A stretch of 64,000 bases of DNA from Nannobrachium achirus (lineage: Eukaryota; Chordata; Actinopteri; Myctophiformes; Myctophidae), in assembly GCA_963921795.1 (NCBI GenBank), contig OY997644.1, forward strand, positions 1,297,334-1,361,333, in the 5' to 3' direction. The position numbers and the translations under genes were made by a program. Below, one piece after another: positions 1 through 13,401 of this stretch. The notes under the pieces were generated by a model. That model saw nothing but the letters and a program-made list of their open reading frames with translations. It was not told where the DNA came from and did no database searches. Each line of letters starts with the position of its first letter. Positions within the stretch are counted from its first letter, which is position 1.

Positions 1-140
1 TTGTGAGCTTGTAGATCTGCTATTTTTTGGCAAATGTTCCGCCCCCCGGATAATGGATTTTGATTAGTGATAATATCGCAAATCGCGATTTCTTTTGTCA
101 CAATAATCGTGATATGAAATGTTCATATCGTGCCATCCCT
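1..140. mobile_element. Right part of an element cut by the window start
   Basis: Bases 1-27 are half a GATCTACAAGC palindrome. ATCGCAAATCGCGATT and GATATGAAATGTTCATATCGTGCCATCCCTA at 60-140 look like the end of a TAGGGATGGCACGATA-type hAT MITE. Confidence 0.5.
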
Positions 141-559
141 ACTGTACAGTAGTATAAACATGGAACATTGTCTTCTTGAACCAGACTAGAGTCAGACACT
201 AAACTCCATGCTGCCTCTCACATCTGGAAATTGACCAAAGGATGTTAGAGGAAAAGCCATTGGGGTCACCAAGATCAGCCCGCTTAATCCTGGAATCTGC
301 CTATTAGATGAACTAATCCTCTATCTTGGGTGGAATTGATATTTTGGCCTGATGGTGGCACTAGAGGATAGGTATATAGGGCATTAAGTGCCAGGTGCCT
401 GAACGTGGCATGTCTTTAAATAATATAATAATGTGTGGTGTGTGTGTAGTGTAGGTTGCTGTGTGTAGACCACGCTTTAATAAATAGGCCCACAGTATGT
501 GCTGTATGAGAAGGCATAATATGTGGATGGTTGGTTGGTTGGTTGGTTTTGATATGTTG

Positions 560-618
<59 letters not shown>

Positions 619-660
619 GTGCGTGTGTGTGCGTGCGTGCGTGCGTGCGTGCGTGCGTGT
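560..660. repeat. (TG)n / (GTGC)n microsatellite
   Basis: An uninterrupted TG run passes into GTGCGTGC units. Long 'reading frames' here are repeat artefacts. Confidence 0.98.
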
Positions 661-699
661 GACAGGCAGTCAGGCAGACAGTCAACAGGCTGTTAGGGT

Positions 700-925
700 G
701 TGTTGTTCTTAAGCCTAGTTGCCTGGTGGAAAAAGCTTTTGTGGAGCCTGCTGGTCCAGGCCTTGCGGCCGCGGTACCGCTCGCCAGACGGTAGCAGCTG
801 AGTCCGTGGTCGGGGTGGCCGGGGTCTTCTGTAATCCTGGCGGCTTTGCAGACTAATCGTCCGGTGTAGACCTGGATGGAGGGGAGCTCATTGGGCTGTC
901 CTCCGCACCGCAGTCCAACCACAGC
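700..925 (-). pseudogene. Remnant of a non-LTR retrotransposon reverse-transcriptase ORF (C-terminal end)
   Basis: The reverse frame encodes NELPSIQVYTGRLVCKAARI followed by EDPGHPDHGLS and a degraded RLASG stretch. This resembles the conserved tail (ELPSL.. YT.R..KA.RI..DPSHP.H) of LINE-type ORF2 proteins in fish. It is broken downstream by a (TG)n tract. Family assignment is not possible from this piece. Confidence 0.55.
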
Positions 926-1019
926 ACATTGCGGCTGAGGGCAGTACAGTTCCCATGCCAGGACTTGAACACATCAAAGTCACTCAGTGTTTTTCACCTC
1001 TTTCTAATTCAGCATCTCT

Positions 1020-2400
1020 CTTATTGCGACCCTCAGGTCGCACTTAATATCAAAACCTCCACCGGCTGTCTGTCCGTCAGTCACACGTCACACGTCACAC
1101 TTTTGCCCTGCTCATATCTCCGCAACCGTTCTCACATGGCCCTCTTCTAGCGCCACCATGAGGCTGATTCTTGCAAAACACATTTTTAGACACTACTCCT
1201 ACAGATGTTGCCCTAAAATCACGGCAATCGCTACACAGTATGTCTACTAGGGCTGTAATCTAGCCCTGTTTTAGGGATTCGAACTTCGGGGGGATTTTCC
1301 GAACGAACCATCGAACCTTAGATGGTTCGTTCAATTGATTAAAAACCGAACGTTCGAACCTCCGAACCATCGAACGTACTGTACCTTTAACCAGCTAAAA
1401 GTGTAGGAAATGTTTTAAATGCGCTGTTTTATCCATTGACGCGTGGATGCGTGGCTGCATTAACACCTAGGCTAACACTTGGAAAATCCAACCCACTCGG
1501 GAGAAAATGTTGTGCAGTTTGTTGACGAACAGGCTCAATGTATAGCGGAGTTGCACGGATGATGATTAGACTTGGTGACTGCGTCGGAGCGCGTCGCGTT
1601 CGGGCTGAACTGGTCTCGATGTAACAACCCCAGAAATCGCATTATAATCCTTTAGGGGGTTGCAATGAAATCCATCTTTGCTCATGCTTAGGAGAAAGGC
1701 TGTTTAATCTGTGGGTGCATGGATGGGTGTTCGCTGTTCAGAGCACAGCAGCACACACGTCTGTCTCTGCCCAGCTCAGCTGCAGCTGCTCTCACTCTAC
1801 TGTCATCAAGCGTGTGTGCGCGGCCCCAAATTGGAGCGGAATTGGAGCGGAGGACGGTCCTTGATCGCTCCAAGCTGTTCTGGTGCGTTTTATAACTACT
1901 ATAACGTCACCATTAACTGTTAGTGTTTACCGGTAGGCCTAACTTATTTCGTATTTGGCTATCTCTACTACTGTGATATTCTGAATAGGCCTATCACATT
2001 CTGATAATTATTTTTCGTGTAAAAAAAAAGAAGAAAAAAAAAGAAAAAAACCTGAACCCATTAATTTCGAACTTCGATTGCCAACGTAACGAACGAACGT
2101 TCGAATCCCCGAAGGTTCGCTTGCAGCCCTAATGTCTACACTCATGTCATCAACATGGATCTCTCCCATATAGCGCCACCATCAGGCCGATTTTTTCAAA
2201 CACATTTTTGGACACTACTCCTACAAATTTTGCCCTAAAATCACGCAAATCGGTACACACTTGCTCTACACTCATGTCATCAACATGGATCTGTCCCATT
2301 TAGCGCCACCTTCAGGCCGATTTTTTGCTCCTACACATTTGGCCTAAAATCATGTTGCGACCTGGCGGTCGCTTATCTCCCGATTAGGGAGTCTTACTGG
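1020..2400. repeat. Dispersed repeat with GCGCCACC and GATTAGGGAGTCTTACTGG blocks, interrupted by the hAT
   Basis: The phrases TAGCGCCACCATGAGGC, CTACTCCTACAGAT, CTCATGTCATCAACATGG and CTCCCGATTAGGGAGTCTTA recur at 7255-7428, 9920-10152 and, inverted, 13536-13913. The GATTAGGGAGTC and AGGTCGC motifs form small hairpins. Family not identified. Confidence 0.7.
1248..2131. mobile_element. hAT element (TAGGGCTG), perfect TSD
   Basis: Ends TAGGGCTGTAATC and TTGCAGCCCTA. ATGTCTAC is duplicated at 1240-1247 and 2132-2139. It is inserted in a dispersed GCGCCACC repeat and carries CGAACGTTCGAA-rich subterminal arms. Confidence 0.9.
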
Positions 2401-2938
2401 TTTTTATTTTTTATTGTTTCATCTTTTTTTCCTGCTGTCCTTCAGATTGTAGAGGCCACAGGATTTCATTTCTGGAACATTGATTTGAATGTGTGATGTG
2501 TAAGGATAGGCCTGTATAGTCATTGTGTAGATCGAATTGAATTTGCTTTGCTAATTAATTTAAACTATTCCTCCCCGTCCTTACCCGTTTTAACATAATA
2601 TGTGCTCCAAATTAGAGGTTTGCGGCCGCTTCACCCGTTTAGATATTTTGATGTCACGTGAAACTTGACCAGTCATGGAGACCAAGAGATTTAGAGTCTG
2701 GTTGGGCGGAATGTCATGTGGAACTCACCAATCAACCAATCCTCAAGCTATGTCAGTCAAGCATCGAAAATAGCCGACCTCCAAGCTCCAAGTAAAAGTA
2801 TTGGTATCAAAATTTTGCAGAATGTCCTCTTTGAAGTTTTCAAATATGATTTCATACATTTCAAATGATATAGCCCATCTGATTGGCTATATCCGTCACC
2901 CACATAGACGCTTATTTCCGGACAGACATTCGGTCGAT
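2401..2938. other. Intergenic, nothing recognised
   Basis: AT-rich with no splice-bounded frame. A weak GCCGACCTCCAAGCTCC at 2771 may be a decayed hairpin arm. Confidence 0.5.
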
Positions 2939-3455
2939 CAGGGACGTGCTGGCCATTGGGAAAAGTGGGACAACTCCCGAACGGCCGGTTCATTCCCGGC
3001 CGGTCCAGGCCGGCCATTAGGGGAAAGAAAAAAAAATGTCGGCCTTCGTTCCATTTTGGGGGCTGGGTGGCCAACAAAGTCAATCGTCACTGTCGGGTAG
3101 AAACCTTGTATCTCCAAGTTTCAAATTTGTAAATTTTTTCGCAAAGTAAAGCCCTGCTTCATCATACAAGGCCGTCGCACAAAAGTAGTGAAAACAGCAG
3201 ATCTACAAGCACACAACGCCTCGCGGTGCGAGGCGTTGTGTGCTTGTAGATCGCCTGTTTTCACTAGTTTAAATCATTTTTTAAATGATAAATACAAAAC
3301 AAACGGTTTTCTACCCGACAACGAAATATAACTCATGTAATTGGACCACTGCCTTGTCACTTTGTCACAAATCTTTGAGTAGCAGCAGCGCTATAGAGAG
3401 AGATGAGGGCCTCTCCAACTCCTTTTCCCGGGCTGAATCAGGGGCCCAGCATGTC
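2939..3455. mobile_element. hAT MITE (CAGGGAC family) with nested TA-type MITE
   Basis: Left end CAGGGACGTGCTGGCC, right end GGGCCCAGCATGTC (decayed). Inner MITE at about 3084-3324, palindrome at 3186-3265. Confidence 0.7.
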
Positions 3456-3661
3456 AGCATGTAAAGCTGATCTTTAAGCAGGTTCAGCCATAGGCAGGAG
3501 AACTCGTTGCAGCAACATTCCTCAGAGCTACAATCCTGACGATTTATGTCCGTTGTCTCCCTCTCTCGACAGCGAAAGGTAAGAGAGCTCTACCGGTATG
3601 TTAATCCTGTGGGGTACTAGATTCAGCCTCTGTTTCACCCAGCTGATGGCTGCTTATAGAT

Positions 3662-4407
3662 CAGTGGTTCTCAAACTGTGGGCCGGGACCCCCTGAGGGG
3701 TCCCCACATGATTCTTTTTACAGGAATTTCTTCAGGCATCGAATTGTTACCTGGTGAATCGTAATCGAATTGAATCGTGAGGGTAGTGCCAATGCAAAAC
3801 ATTGGTCAAATTGTCAAATAATACGAGAAAAAGGCAAAGATTTTGAAGATAGCAGATGAGCTATTTTCAACGTTTTCATCTGTGGAACAGAGTCAAACTA
3901 AAGGTAATGACTCGACTCCTACAATTCCAAGGGTTTATCAGGGTGACGTTTCCCCAGTTCAAATATGATTATTTTGGGCGGGTCATGGCCTGGAAAGGTT
4001 TAGAACAGGGGTCTTCAACAGGGGGTCCGGGACCCCTAGGGGGTCCTCCAAATCTTTGTGTGATAGAAACCTTTTTCTAGCGTCCATATTCTGAGAACTT
4101 TAGCCAAAAATAGCAGATCTACAAGCTTGTAGATCTGCTATTTTCGGCAAAGAGCTTTGGTGTAGAGGGGAAAAAGAGCAGACCAAGTACAGAGTGAAAG
4201 GTCAAGTTTATTAAGTATTAACGGTTCAAGTGGTTAAATATCTGAAAACACAAATTGACATGAATCCAAAATACACTGATGATTGTGCTGTCCAACAATT
4301 AAACTATGGAATCTATGAACAGGTTGTGGGGGTCCCTGCTTCATCTCTCTCTCAACTACGGGGTCCTTGGCCTGAAAACGTTGAAGACCCCTGGTTTAGA
4401 ACCACTG
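3662..4407. mobile_element. hAT element (CAGTGGTTCTCAAAC) split by a second hAT
   Basis: It starts CAGTGGTTCTCAAAC and ends CCACTG after the inner element. The flanks are only partly alike (TTATAGAT, GCTTAGAT). Confidence 0.6.
4006..4393. mobile_element. hAT-like MITE nested in another hAT, perfect TSD
   Basis: Ends CAGGGGTCTTCAAC and GTTGAAGACCCCTG. GTTTAGAA is duplicated at 3998-4005 and 4394-4401. Hairpin at 4102-4148. Confidence 0.85.
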
Positions 4408-4424
4408 GCTTAGATGGCCAGGAT

Positions 4425-4975
4425 GAGTCCTCTGGGGGAGCTGGGGGGGGGGGGGGGGGGGGGGAGTGGAATGAGTTACTAGGGTCCAAGGTGGAGGGGC
4501 CTTCAATATTTTATACTTTAGCTATTGAAAAATAGCAGATCTACAAGGAGTGCCGCGCTACGAGCTTGTAGATCTGCTATTTTTAAAAAGTCGTGAAAAT
4601 CTGTGCAAATCTTTGAATGTAGGCCTATGTATTTTTTTAAGCAAACATTTGTAACTCAAATTTTCCTTCTGGGGGTTAAAATATTTTGACATGGGGGGTC
4701 CGTGGCCACTGACATAGAAACATAGGTTTTTCAAAAAAACTGAAATATTCAAAGACACAAATTTTCAAAATTCGTCAAAAATAGCAGATCTACAAGCTCA
4801 CAGCGCGGCACTCGGTGCCGCGCTGTGAGCTTGTATATCTGCTATTTTTCAATAGTTAAAGCACAAAATAATGCGTTCCCAGTCAAAATGGGTTAAAATC
4901 CCTATGAAGAACATTCATGGGGGGCCCACAGTGAATCCTTGTACCCAGGGCCCAGAATTTGGTGCGACACCCCTG
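4425..4975. mobile_element. Two-hairpin hAT family copy, left end decayed by poly-G
   Basis: Hairpins at 4527-4584 and 4776-4850, right end GCGACACCCCTG. A run of 19 or more G lies near 4446. Confidence 0.6.
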
Positions 4976-5040
4976 GACACAAACGGGTATCGAACCTGTG
5001 ACCTTCTGGTTAGCTGCCGTATCATCCCACCACACAGTCC
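4976..5040 (-). mobile_element. Fragment of a tRNA-derived SINE
   Basis: The reverse strand reads GGTCACAGGTTCGATACCC, a B-box-like motif, beside a weak A-box region. It is only about 65 bases long and abuts a hAT end at 4975. Confidence 0.35.
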
Positions 5041-5095
5041 ATATGGTTCATTAACTCTGAGGCTTCCAGTCTTGTCCTTTTTACTACTATTAGAT

Positions 5096-5447
5096 CAGGG
5101 GTCTTCAACATTTTCAGCCCAAGGACCCCTTAGATGAGAGATGAAGCAGGGACCCCCACAACCTGTTCATAGATATAGTTGCATTGTTTGACAGCACAAT
5201 CATCAGTGTATTTTGGATTCATGTTAATGTGTGTTTTCAGATATTTAACCACTTGAATGGTCAATACAATACGCAAGGCGTTGTGAGCTTGTAGATCTGC
5301 TATTTTTGGCTAAAGTTCTCAGAATATGGACGCTAGGGTTCAAGTGGTTAGTTCCTATACACAAAGATTTGGAGGACCCCCTGTAGTAACTCTGAGGACC
5401 CCCTAGGGGTCCCAGACCCCCTGTTGAAGACACCTGACTTAGATTTT
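5096..5447. mobile_element. hAT-like MITE (CAGGGGTCTTCAAC), inverted copy
   Basis: Ends CAGGGGTCTTCAAC and GTTGAAGACACCTG. It contains half of the GATCTACAAGC palindrome (5275-5312). Confidence 0.65.
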
Positions 5448-5502
5448 AGAACATATAGATGCAATTTAGATAGAATTTGGCTTAACTGTGGTAGACTATA
5501 TT

Positions 5503-6489
5503 ATTGCGACCATAGGTCGCAGTTTAGTATGTGAACGGTCACAGCTTGGCCGTATCTCTGTCTCTTGCGCCTGACACTGTGGTTCTATGGGTTTGTCGCT
5601 CTGACATCATGCTCTGATGTAACTGTGATGTCAGGGGAACCACTCTTAACAGAATGGGTTTGCCGCTCTGACATCACGCTCTGGCTTCACTGTGATGTCG
5701 CACTAACAGAATCCCTTTTATGCCCATATATGGAGTTCCCTGATGTCATCAATCTAACAGGACTTCATAAAAGGGCATGATGTCACATAACGAATAACTG
5801 AGTAAGCATGTTTGGGTTCTCACAGCATATCTCCATATACAGTAGATGGATCTCCATATATGGGTAACTGGTCTGATATACATCACTGGCCAGATGGCCA
5901 AGACATATGGCGCAAACTCGCCCTTACCATATTTCTTTCATAATATTTCTGGGCCAGCTAAGTACAGCTAAAGACACTCAAATGTCTATATTATGTTACA
6001 TCAGTGTCTGCTATTCGTGCATACTTGTAATGCCTTCAGTGGCAAGACACTGATGAATTGTTAGCCAATGGTAGTAGCGAGGGCTGGATGAGCGGTCTCC
6101 TGCAAATATTGTGGCCCTCTACACTGTATGCTTGCTGAAAAACTGGCTGCTGCACATCGGCTCCACCACCAAGAAGAATTATTCAGCAACAATTATAAAT
6201 TAAAAAATATTTTAATGAGCATCAATAGATACGTTTATGGAACCATGAGGTATCTCCAGTTGACGGTACAGTTTTTCCCTATCATAATTCGGTTCAACTG
6301 TTAACCTTGTCTGCAGTAACCATCTATTGCAGGATAGGTTTAAGTTGGGTTCGATGTAAGGGTGATTTCTGCAAAGGCAGCACCTTTGCATCGCAATAAT
6401 GCAGTAGCTACAAGTAACTGTTAACTGTATAGTATTTATGCTCTTTCGATAAATGCATGAAAGCAAACTTCTAACATCATAGCAGCCTA
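5503..6489. other. Intergenic, decayed repeats
   Basis: ATTGCGACCATAGGTCGCAG, repeated CTGACATCACGCTCTG phrases and CCATATATGG motifs (5725-5865) resemble the 58.6-59.3 kb minisatellite. No gene seen. Confidence 0.45.
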
Positions 6490-6815
6490 GTAGAGGTTGC
6501 AGCACAGCAGAGGAGGTATACAGCAGATCTCCCTCTCTCTCTCGCTCTCTCTCAGGTGACCTGGAAACTCCCTGTGTGTGTGTGTGTGTGAACCTGTCAT
6601 AGTTCCAGAGCGCTGTCGCAGTGGAAACATGAAGTGAAGGCAGCAGGGGCTTTTTTATTTTTGGAGTGGTCATGGACACCGCCTGGTGCCCCGCTCCCCG
6701 CGGCAGGCTGTGCATGGTTCACTTCAGGATGAGACGGCCCCTGTGACACTGCCTCTGAGCTGGGATTAACAAGCAAGCAAGCAGCTTCCCCTCCCTCCAT
6801 CAACACCACCCTGTC
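6490..6815 (+). other. Possible 5' non-coding exon or promoter region of prr33
   Basis: This non-repetitive, moderately GC-rich stretch ends in a consensus-like donor (CACAAAG then GTAAAC, junction near 6820). It lies upstream of the prr33 coding exon, whose acceptor at 14091 requires at least one earlier exon. No coding frame is convincing. This is inference from position and one splice-like site; an unrelated spacer is equally possible. Confidence 0.2.
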
Positions 6816-7457
6816 ACAAAGGTAAACACAATCAAACGCACTGTCTGTTTTGGCACACGCCGGGGCCTGTTGTTCTCCGTCCATTGGCATGATGGCACTG
6901 ACGATGATGAGTGCTCCGCTCTGCACAACGTGCAGAGGAATGTTGCATAGGAAACGCATGATCCGACGTCTTTAAAGCATGATCCGTTTTTCAGCGTGCG
7001 TGTGGACAGTGCGTTGCAGCTGCACGGGGGATTTCTGCACTATACTTGGCATGGAGGGATGAATTGATTAATTAAGCATTTTCAAGAAACCTTCTGTAGT
7101 TATTTGTGGCTGGTGCGTTTGGCTGAGAATGTGAAGACGAGTTGGTCGACGTCAACAATCCCCTGAGGCTCGGCACGGTGATGTCAGATCTCCTCAGATC
7201 TTCAGATTGATGGATGAATTGATGGATGAACAGATACTGTAGACAGACGGAGGATTTTTGAACACTGCTCCTATAGATTTTGCCCTAAAATCACACAAAG
7301 CGGTACACATTATCTCTAAAGCCATGTCATCAACATGGATCTGTCCCATTTCCCATATTCCCTTCTGATTGGCTACGATTGTCTTCTAAAGTTTGTGTAT
7401 CTCCTGATTAGGGAGTCTTACTGGTTAATTAAGTTCACTTACATTACCCATGACTTA

Positions 7458-7783
7458 AGCCCTTTGCACACAGGACAGTTGTGTTTTGTTTGGTTTGCGG
7501 CATGAATAAAACGCATTGGATTTGGTGTGCAAGGCTGTGCGGAATCGGCGCTGCGGATCCAAAAAGGAGTCATAAAAGGAGTGATGAGTTTTTTACCGCA
7601 TGCGACAAGACGCACAAATCGAACTGGGTTAGATTGAGAAAAAAACGCACGGCGGCAGCCACTCGTCGCACGGCTAATTCGGAACCGGTGTGCATGAGGT
7701 CATAGAGAATTATTGTTTTCTTTTCAAAAAAATATATTGTCCGTTTTATCCGTGCGGTTAAACGCGCCTGTGTGCAAAGGGCT
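7458..7783. mobile_element. PIF/Harbinger-like MITE
   Basis: Perfect 17-bp ends AGCCCTTTGCACACAGG and complement are flanked by TTA (7455-7457 and 7784-7786). The 3-bp TWA duplication is typical of PIF/Harbinger. Confidence 0.75.
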
Positions 7784-7786
7784 TTA

Positions 7787-8528
7787 CTCTTAATGCGAAC
7801 TAGACCTGGCTTTATATTTCATGGGTAAAAAAATAGGGAGAAAGAAAGGGTAAGCTTCTGCATTCACATGCGAGTCATGAGTATCACATCACTTTATATT
7901 GCATATGAGTGAATCAACGTATTGGTGAATTAACAGCTTGTTCTCTCCATGTTGATCAACTGTAGCTACACTTAGCTGAGGTCATTGACACATCTTTACT
8001 GCAAAGCTAATCTTACCCCTTCCTCTTTTGAGCTGCTCCAGTGGAAGTGGCCCACATACCGTAGTGCCCTAAAAGGGGGTGACCTCTCATATGTCGAGGC
8101 TGGCAGGCTTTATAGTCTCTGTGGTCGTACAAGTGCTGTTTAATGAGCGCTATTGTCCTTGAGTGTTTTTACGACAAAGACCTCCGCTTTGGACTATGAA
8201 GAAGAATCACGTTGCATCGGAATGTTAGTCGTTAGTCCTGATGAATAATATCAGAAAACCGTGTGCTCCGGTTCCTTTTTGGGCCCTATAACTGCTTGTT
8301 ATCAAAGACAAAAGACTCCAAAGACATTTATTCTTGTAAGATGCTCTCGTTGTAGGCTACCTCTCACAACAAAAGTGCATCTTGAAGTCACTTCCAGCTC
8401 AAGTGAATAACTGCCTAGGCCCTAGGCGTGTTTGACTACAGTCACAGTTGCTGCCGTTACACTCAGAATAGTTGGGGCCTACCATGGGGCATTCACACTG
8501 GATGCGGTACAATGTTTATTTTTTGTCA
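7787..8528. other. Intergenic, nothing recognised
   Basis: No repeat ends, splice-bounded frame or RNA gene could be supported. Confidence 0.5.
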
Positions 8529-8748
8529 CATTCGGGCAGAAACCTTGTATCTCCCAAGTTTCAAATTTGTATGTTCTTTCGCAAAGTAAAGCCCTGCTTC
8601 AGCATACAAGTCCGTCACACAAAAGTAGTGAAAACAGCAGATCTACCACCACACAACTGTTGTGTGCTTGTAGATCGGCAGTTTTCACTGTTTAAATCAT
8701 TTTTAAAATGAGAAATGGGCATACAAGGTTTTCACTCGACAACGATGA
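8529..8748. mobile_element. Degenerate TA-type MITE with hairpin
   Basis: It carries CGGGCAGAAACCTTGTATC and ATACAAGG..CGACAACGATGA. Hairpin at 8628-8690. The terminal TA dinucleotides are not preserved. Confidence 0.6.
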
Positions 8749-9095
8749 TGTGCAATATGGAGTGATATTTATCTATGCTTGAAGCAACGCAAATCACTGT
8801 GTTTTCAGCAACGCAAATCATCTATGTTTTCAGCAAGTGATCTTTCCCAAAGTGAACAGAGCGACATCCCCGTGTGTGTGTGAGGGCCGGGGCAAATGTC
8901 ACTTGTGCCCGGTGTAAATGCAACATAGCAACGCTTTCCCCCTGACTCGGGGCGACAATTATTTTTATCGCATCCAACACAGAGCGAGGTTGATTGACTG
9001 GCCAGACTGGGCAGGTCTTAACTGCAACAAGCAGGTGTTTGGTGTCATGATCTGTTTGCTCCTAGTCTAAAATTAGACCATGTCGTGTCGCGTCT

Positions 9096-9127
9096 CTCCG
9101 CGCACGCGCACGCGCACACGCACACGC

Positions 9128-9188
<61 letters not shown>
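9096..9188. repeat. (CA)n microsatellite
   Basis: CGCACA-type units grade into pure CA. Confidence 0.98.
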
Positions 9189-9189
<1 letters not shown>

Positions 9190-9517
9190 CTTAAGAGAAG
9201 AAAACAATTAATCTCATTATGGTAACGTGTTTCGTGAAGACACACTATTCATTTCAAATGTACGCAGCCAGTAAAACATTTTCAATGTCGATTAATTGCA
9301 TTTTTCATGACTAGATATGTGCTTCGACATGATCTCACTTCATGTGCCCATCATAGACATGCAGTTGAGATAGGATTTATGGTTCTTGAAGATCTCTGGG
9401 ATCCGTTCAAAAGACTGGCTCATTTTAGTTAATTTGTAGATTTTGATTATGAATTTATTACAAATTAGGCTACTTAAATCCTATATACATGTCTGCCATA
9501 TATACATTTCTGCCATT

Positions 9518-9592
9518 TGAAAATAGCCGATCTACAAGCTCACAATGCATCGTGTTGCGACGCATTGTGAGCTTGTAGATCTGCTGTTTTCT
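9518..9592. repeat. GATCTACAAGC palindrome (representative free-standing copy)
   Basis: AAATAGCCGATCTACAAGCT through a CACAATGC arm to GAGCTTGTAGATCTGCTGTTT. The stem is about 33 bp with few mismatches. It lies in AT-rich sequence without obvious terminal repeats around it. Confidence 0.9.
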
Positions 9593-10333
9593 AATGATTT
9601 TTCTACATTTATTTTCATTGGAAAACTTGTGAAATATGGGACATTCTGTATAATGAGTAGGCTACTTTCTACTATTGGTACTTTAAGTACATTTTGATAC
9701 CAATACTTGTGTAGCCTACTTTACATTTTGAATTCCGAACTGCTACTTGTGGCAGAGCATTTCTGGTGCTCCAGAACGGATGCAAAAGTGCTGGCGCCCC
9801 AAGTGGAGGACCCCCTGCCACTGCAGCGCACATAACATGCCGTAACTCGGGCTAGGAGCGTCCGGGAGAGCCGGGGCCGGTACCTATTCGTCCGCCAAGG
9901 CAACGCGGACACCCCACCCCTCATTTCTCACATGGCCCTATTCTAGCGCCACCTTCAGGCCGATTTTTAAAACACATTTTTGGACACTGCTCCTACAGTT
10001 TTTGCCCTAAAATCACGAATATCACTACACAGCATGTCTACACTCATGTCATCAACATGGATCAGGAAGATTTTGGAAAAACAAATGTTTGCCCTATTTG
10101 TGGAGATAAGCCACCTACGGTCGCTTATCTCCCGATTAGGGAGTCTTACTGGTACTTTTACTTAAGTAAAGAATTTGAGTACTTTTTACACCACTGTTCA
10201 TTTAGAAAGGAACGGCTCCCAGCTACTGCGAACCGGATCCCATCGTTCCTTTCAAAGAGCCGTTCAAAAGACTCGATTCGTTCGTGAACGTCCCATCTCT
10301 AACATGCAGAAACATTCACTTCCAGAGATCATA

Positions 10334-10578
10334 TCGTCGTTGTCGAGTGGAAACCTTTTATGTCCAAAACAGTTTGTTTTGTATTTATCATTTTTAAAAT
10401 GATTTAAACTAGTGTAAACAGCCGATCTACAAGCACACAACGCCTCGCGTGCTTGTAGATCTGCTATTTTCACTAGTTTTGTGCGACAGTCTTGTATGAT
10501 GAAGCAGGGCTTTATTTTATAAAAAAAGCTTACCAATTTTAAACTTGGAGATACAAGGTTTCTGCCCGACAGTGACGA
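10334..10578. mobile_element. TA-flanked MITE with central hairpin
   Basis: Ends TCGTCGTTGTCGAGTGG and GCCCGACAGTGACGA, with TA on both borders. Palindrome at 10410-10480. Confidence 0.7.
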
Positions 10579-10604
10579 TATCCAAGTCAGACGTTGTCCT
10601 TCAT

Positions 10605-11126
10605 GGGAGGTGTAAAGTAACCAAATACATTTACTTAACTTAATTATAATTTTGAGGTATTTGTACTTTACTTGAGTATTTCCAATCACCAATACTTGTA
10701 CTTCTATACCAACTCTCAGATCCAAATATTCAAATATAAGTAAAAACTAAGTTTTACTTGAAAACTTAGTTACTAGTTACTTTGTAGATTGATTATTACA
10801 AAACATACATTAACCATATACATTAACCATTAACCACTTCAGCCTTATATACATTCCGGCCTTCTGAAAATAGCCAATAGCCAATCTACAAGCTCTTGTA
10901 GATCTGCTGTTTTCTAAAGATTTTTAGACATTTGAAAACTTGAAATTGGACATTTTGCATAATGATCGCTTTTACTTTTTGCTCTTTAAGTACATTTTGA
11001 TGCCAATACTTTTGTACTTTTACTCAAGTACATTTTGAATTCTGGATTTTTACTTTACTTTTACTATATTGCAGTGTTGATACTTTTACTTAGGTAAAAC
11101 ATTTGAGTACTTTTCCCACCACTTGT
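10605..11126. mobile_element. MITE rich in AGTAC/ACTTTTACTT motifs, hosting a hairpin
   Basis: The left end GTGTAAAGTAACCAAATACA is mirrored by GAGTACTTTTCCCACCACTT at the right. A short hairpin lies at 10866-10916. Fragments of the same family flank 9600-9725 and 10150-10195. Confidence 0.6.
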
Positions 11127-12486
<1,360 letters not shown>

Positions 12487-12660
12487 GATAGTCAGTAACT
12501 GTATCTAAAATAAGTTTCTTTTTTAGGTTTACTGAACTCAATTACACACCCCAAAAAACAACTTTGAACATTCAGTGGATTTTCCGTGGTCTGGGGTTTT
12601 CTGACTAATTAAGCTCAGATAACTGATTGGCCCCACATCTTTGATGTCACAGTCCCTTAA

Positions 12661-13228
12661 AGGAGTAGTTCACCCCCAAAATGACTTTTTATCTATTGAT
12701 TACTCATGCCATATGGAGACTCGAGTTCAATAATCTTTTTTTTTTTTGTATTTTTCGCATTCCTAAGACAAAAAATATTTTAGTAAATGTACTCCTGGGG
12801 CGGCATAGCTCAGGGGTAGAGAAACCATTATTAGAGCACGAAGGGTTCCCGAAGGGTTCCCAGTTCGAATCCGGGCTCCCCCTGAGTTAATGTCGAAGAG
12901 TCCTTGGGCAAGACTAGGTTGGTGCCTTGCATGGTTTCCTCCGCCACCGGTGTATGAATGTGTGCGTGAATGGGTGAATGTAATGCACAATCTATGTAAA
13001 GCGCTTTGGATAAAAGCGCTATATAAATGCACCATTTACCATTTACTCCCATTGATTCCAGATGGGGACCCAAATGCATTTGGGTCCCCATCCGGAATCA
13101 ATGGGGGTACATTTATTGTGATGACATTTTTGTCTTAGGACTAAAACAAAAAACATATTATTGAATTCAAGTCTCCATGGCATGAGTAATCAATAGAAAA
13201 AAAGTCATTTTGGGGGTGAACTAATCCT
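12661..13228. mobile_element. TTAA-flanked fold-back MITE hosting a SINE
   Basis: Ends AGGAGTAGTTCACCCCCAAA and complement, TTAA on both sides. Central palindrome at about 13047-13105 (ATGGGGACCCAAATG and complement). The SINE lies in the left arm. Confidence 0.8.
12796..13043 (+). mobile_element. tRNA-derived SINE
   Basis: An A-box-like TAGCTCAGGGGTAGAG and a B-box-like AGTTCGAATCC are followed by a body and a tail with AAAGCGCTTTGG..AAAGCGCTATATAAATG. TACTCC flanks both ends. An inserted GGGTTCCCGAA duplication spoils the tRNA fold, so this is not a tRNA gene. Confidence 0.75.
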
Positions 13229-13401
13229 TTAATCCGAGACGATGATTGACAGCCAAAATCCTTCAACAGCGACACCCGCAGGCAAAGGTTTTATTTTTCA
13301 TTGCAACTGAAAAGGCCTCAGAACACAGAAAAACAAAAACAATAAAAACAACTGCCATGGCTCACTGGAGTGGATTTTTCAGTTAAAACCTTTTTAATAC
13401 A

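Noticed and set aside
6212..6959. Two reverse-strand frames of 120-167 codons
   Set aside because: Composition and simple repeats (CTCTCT, TGTGTG) indicate non-coding DNA, and no domain was recognised.
12796..12880. tRNA gene
   Set aside because: A and B boxes are present but the fold is broken by an internal duplication, and a SINE body and tail follow.
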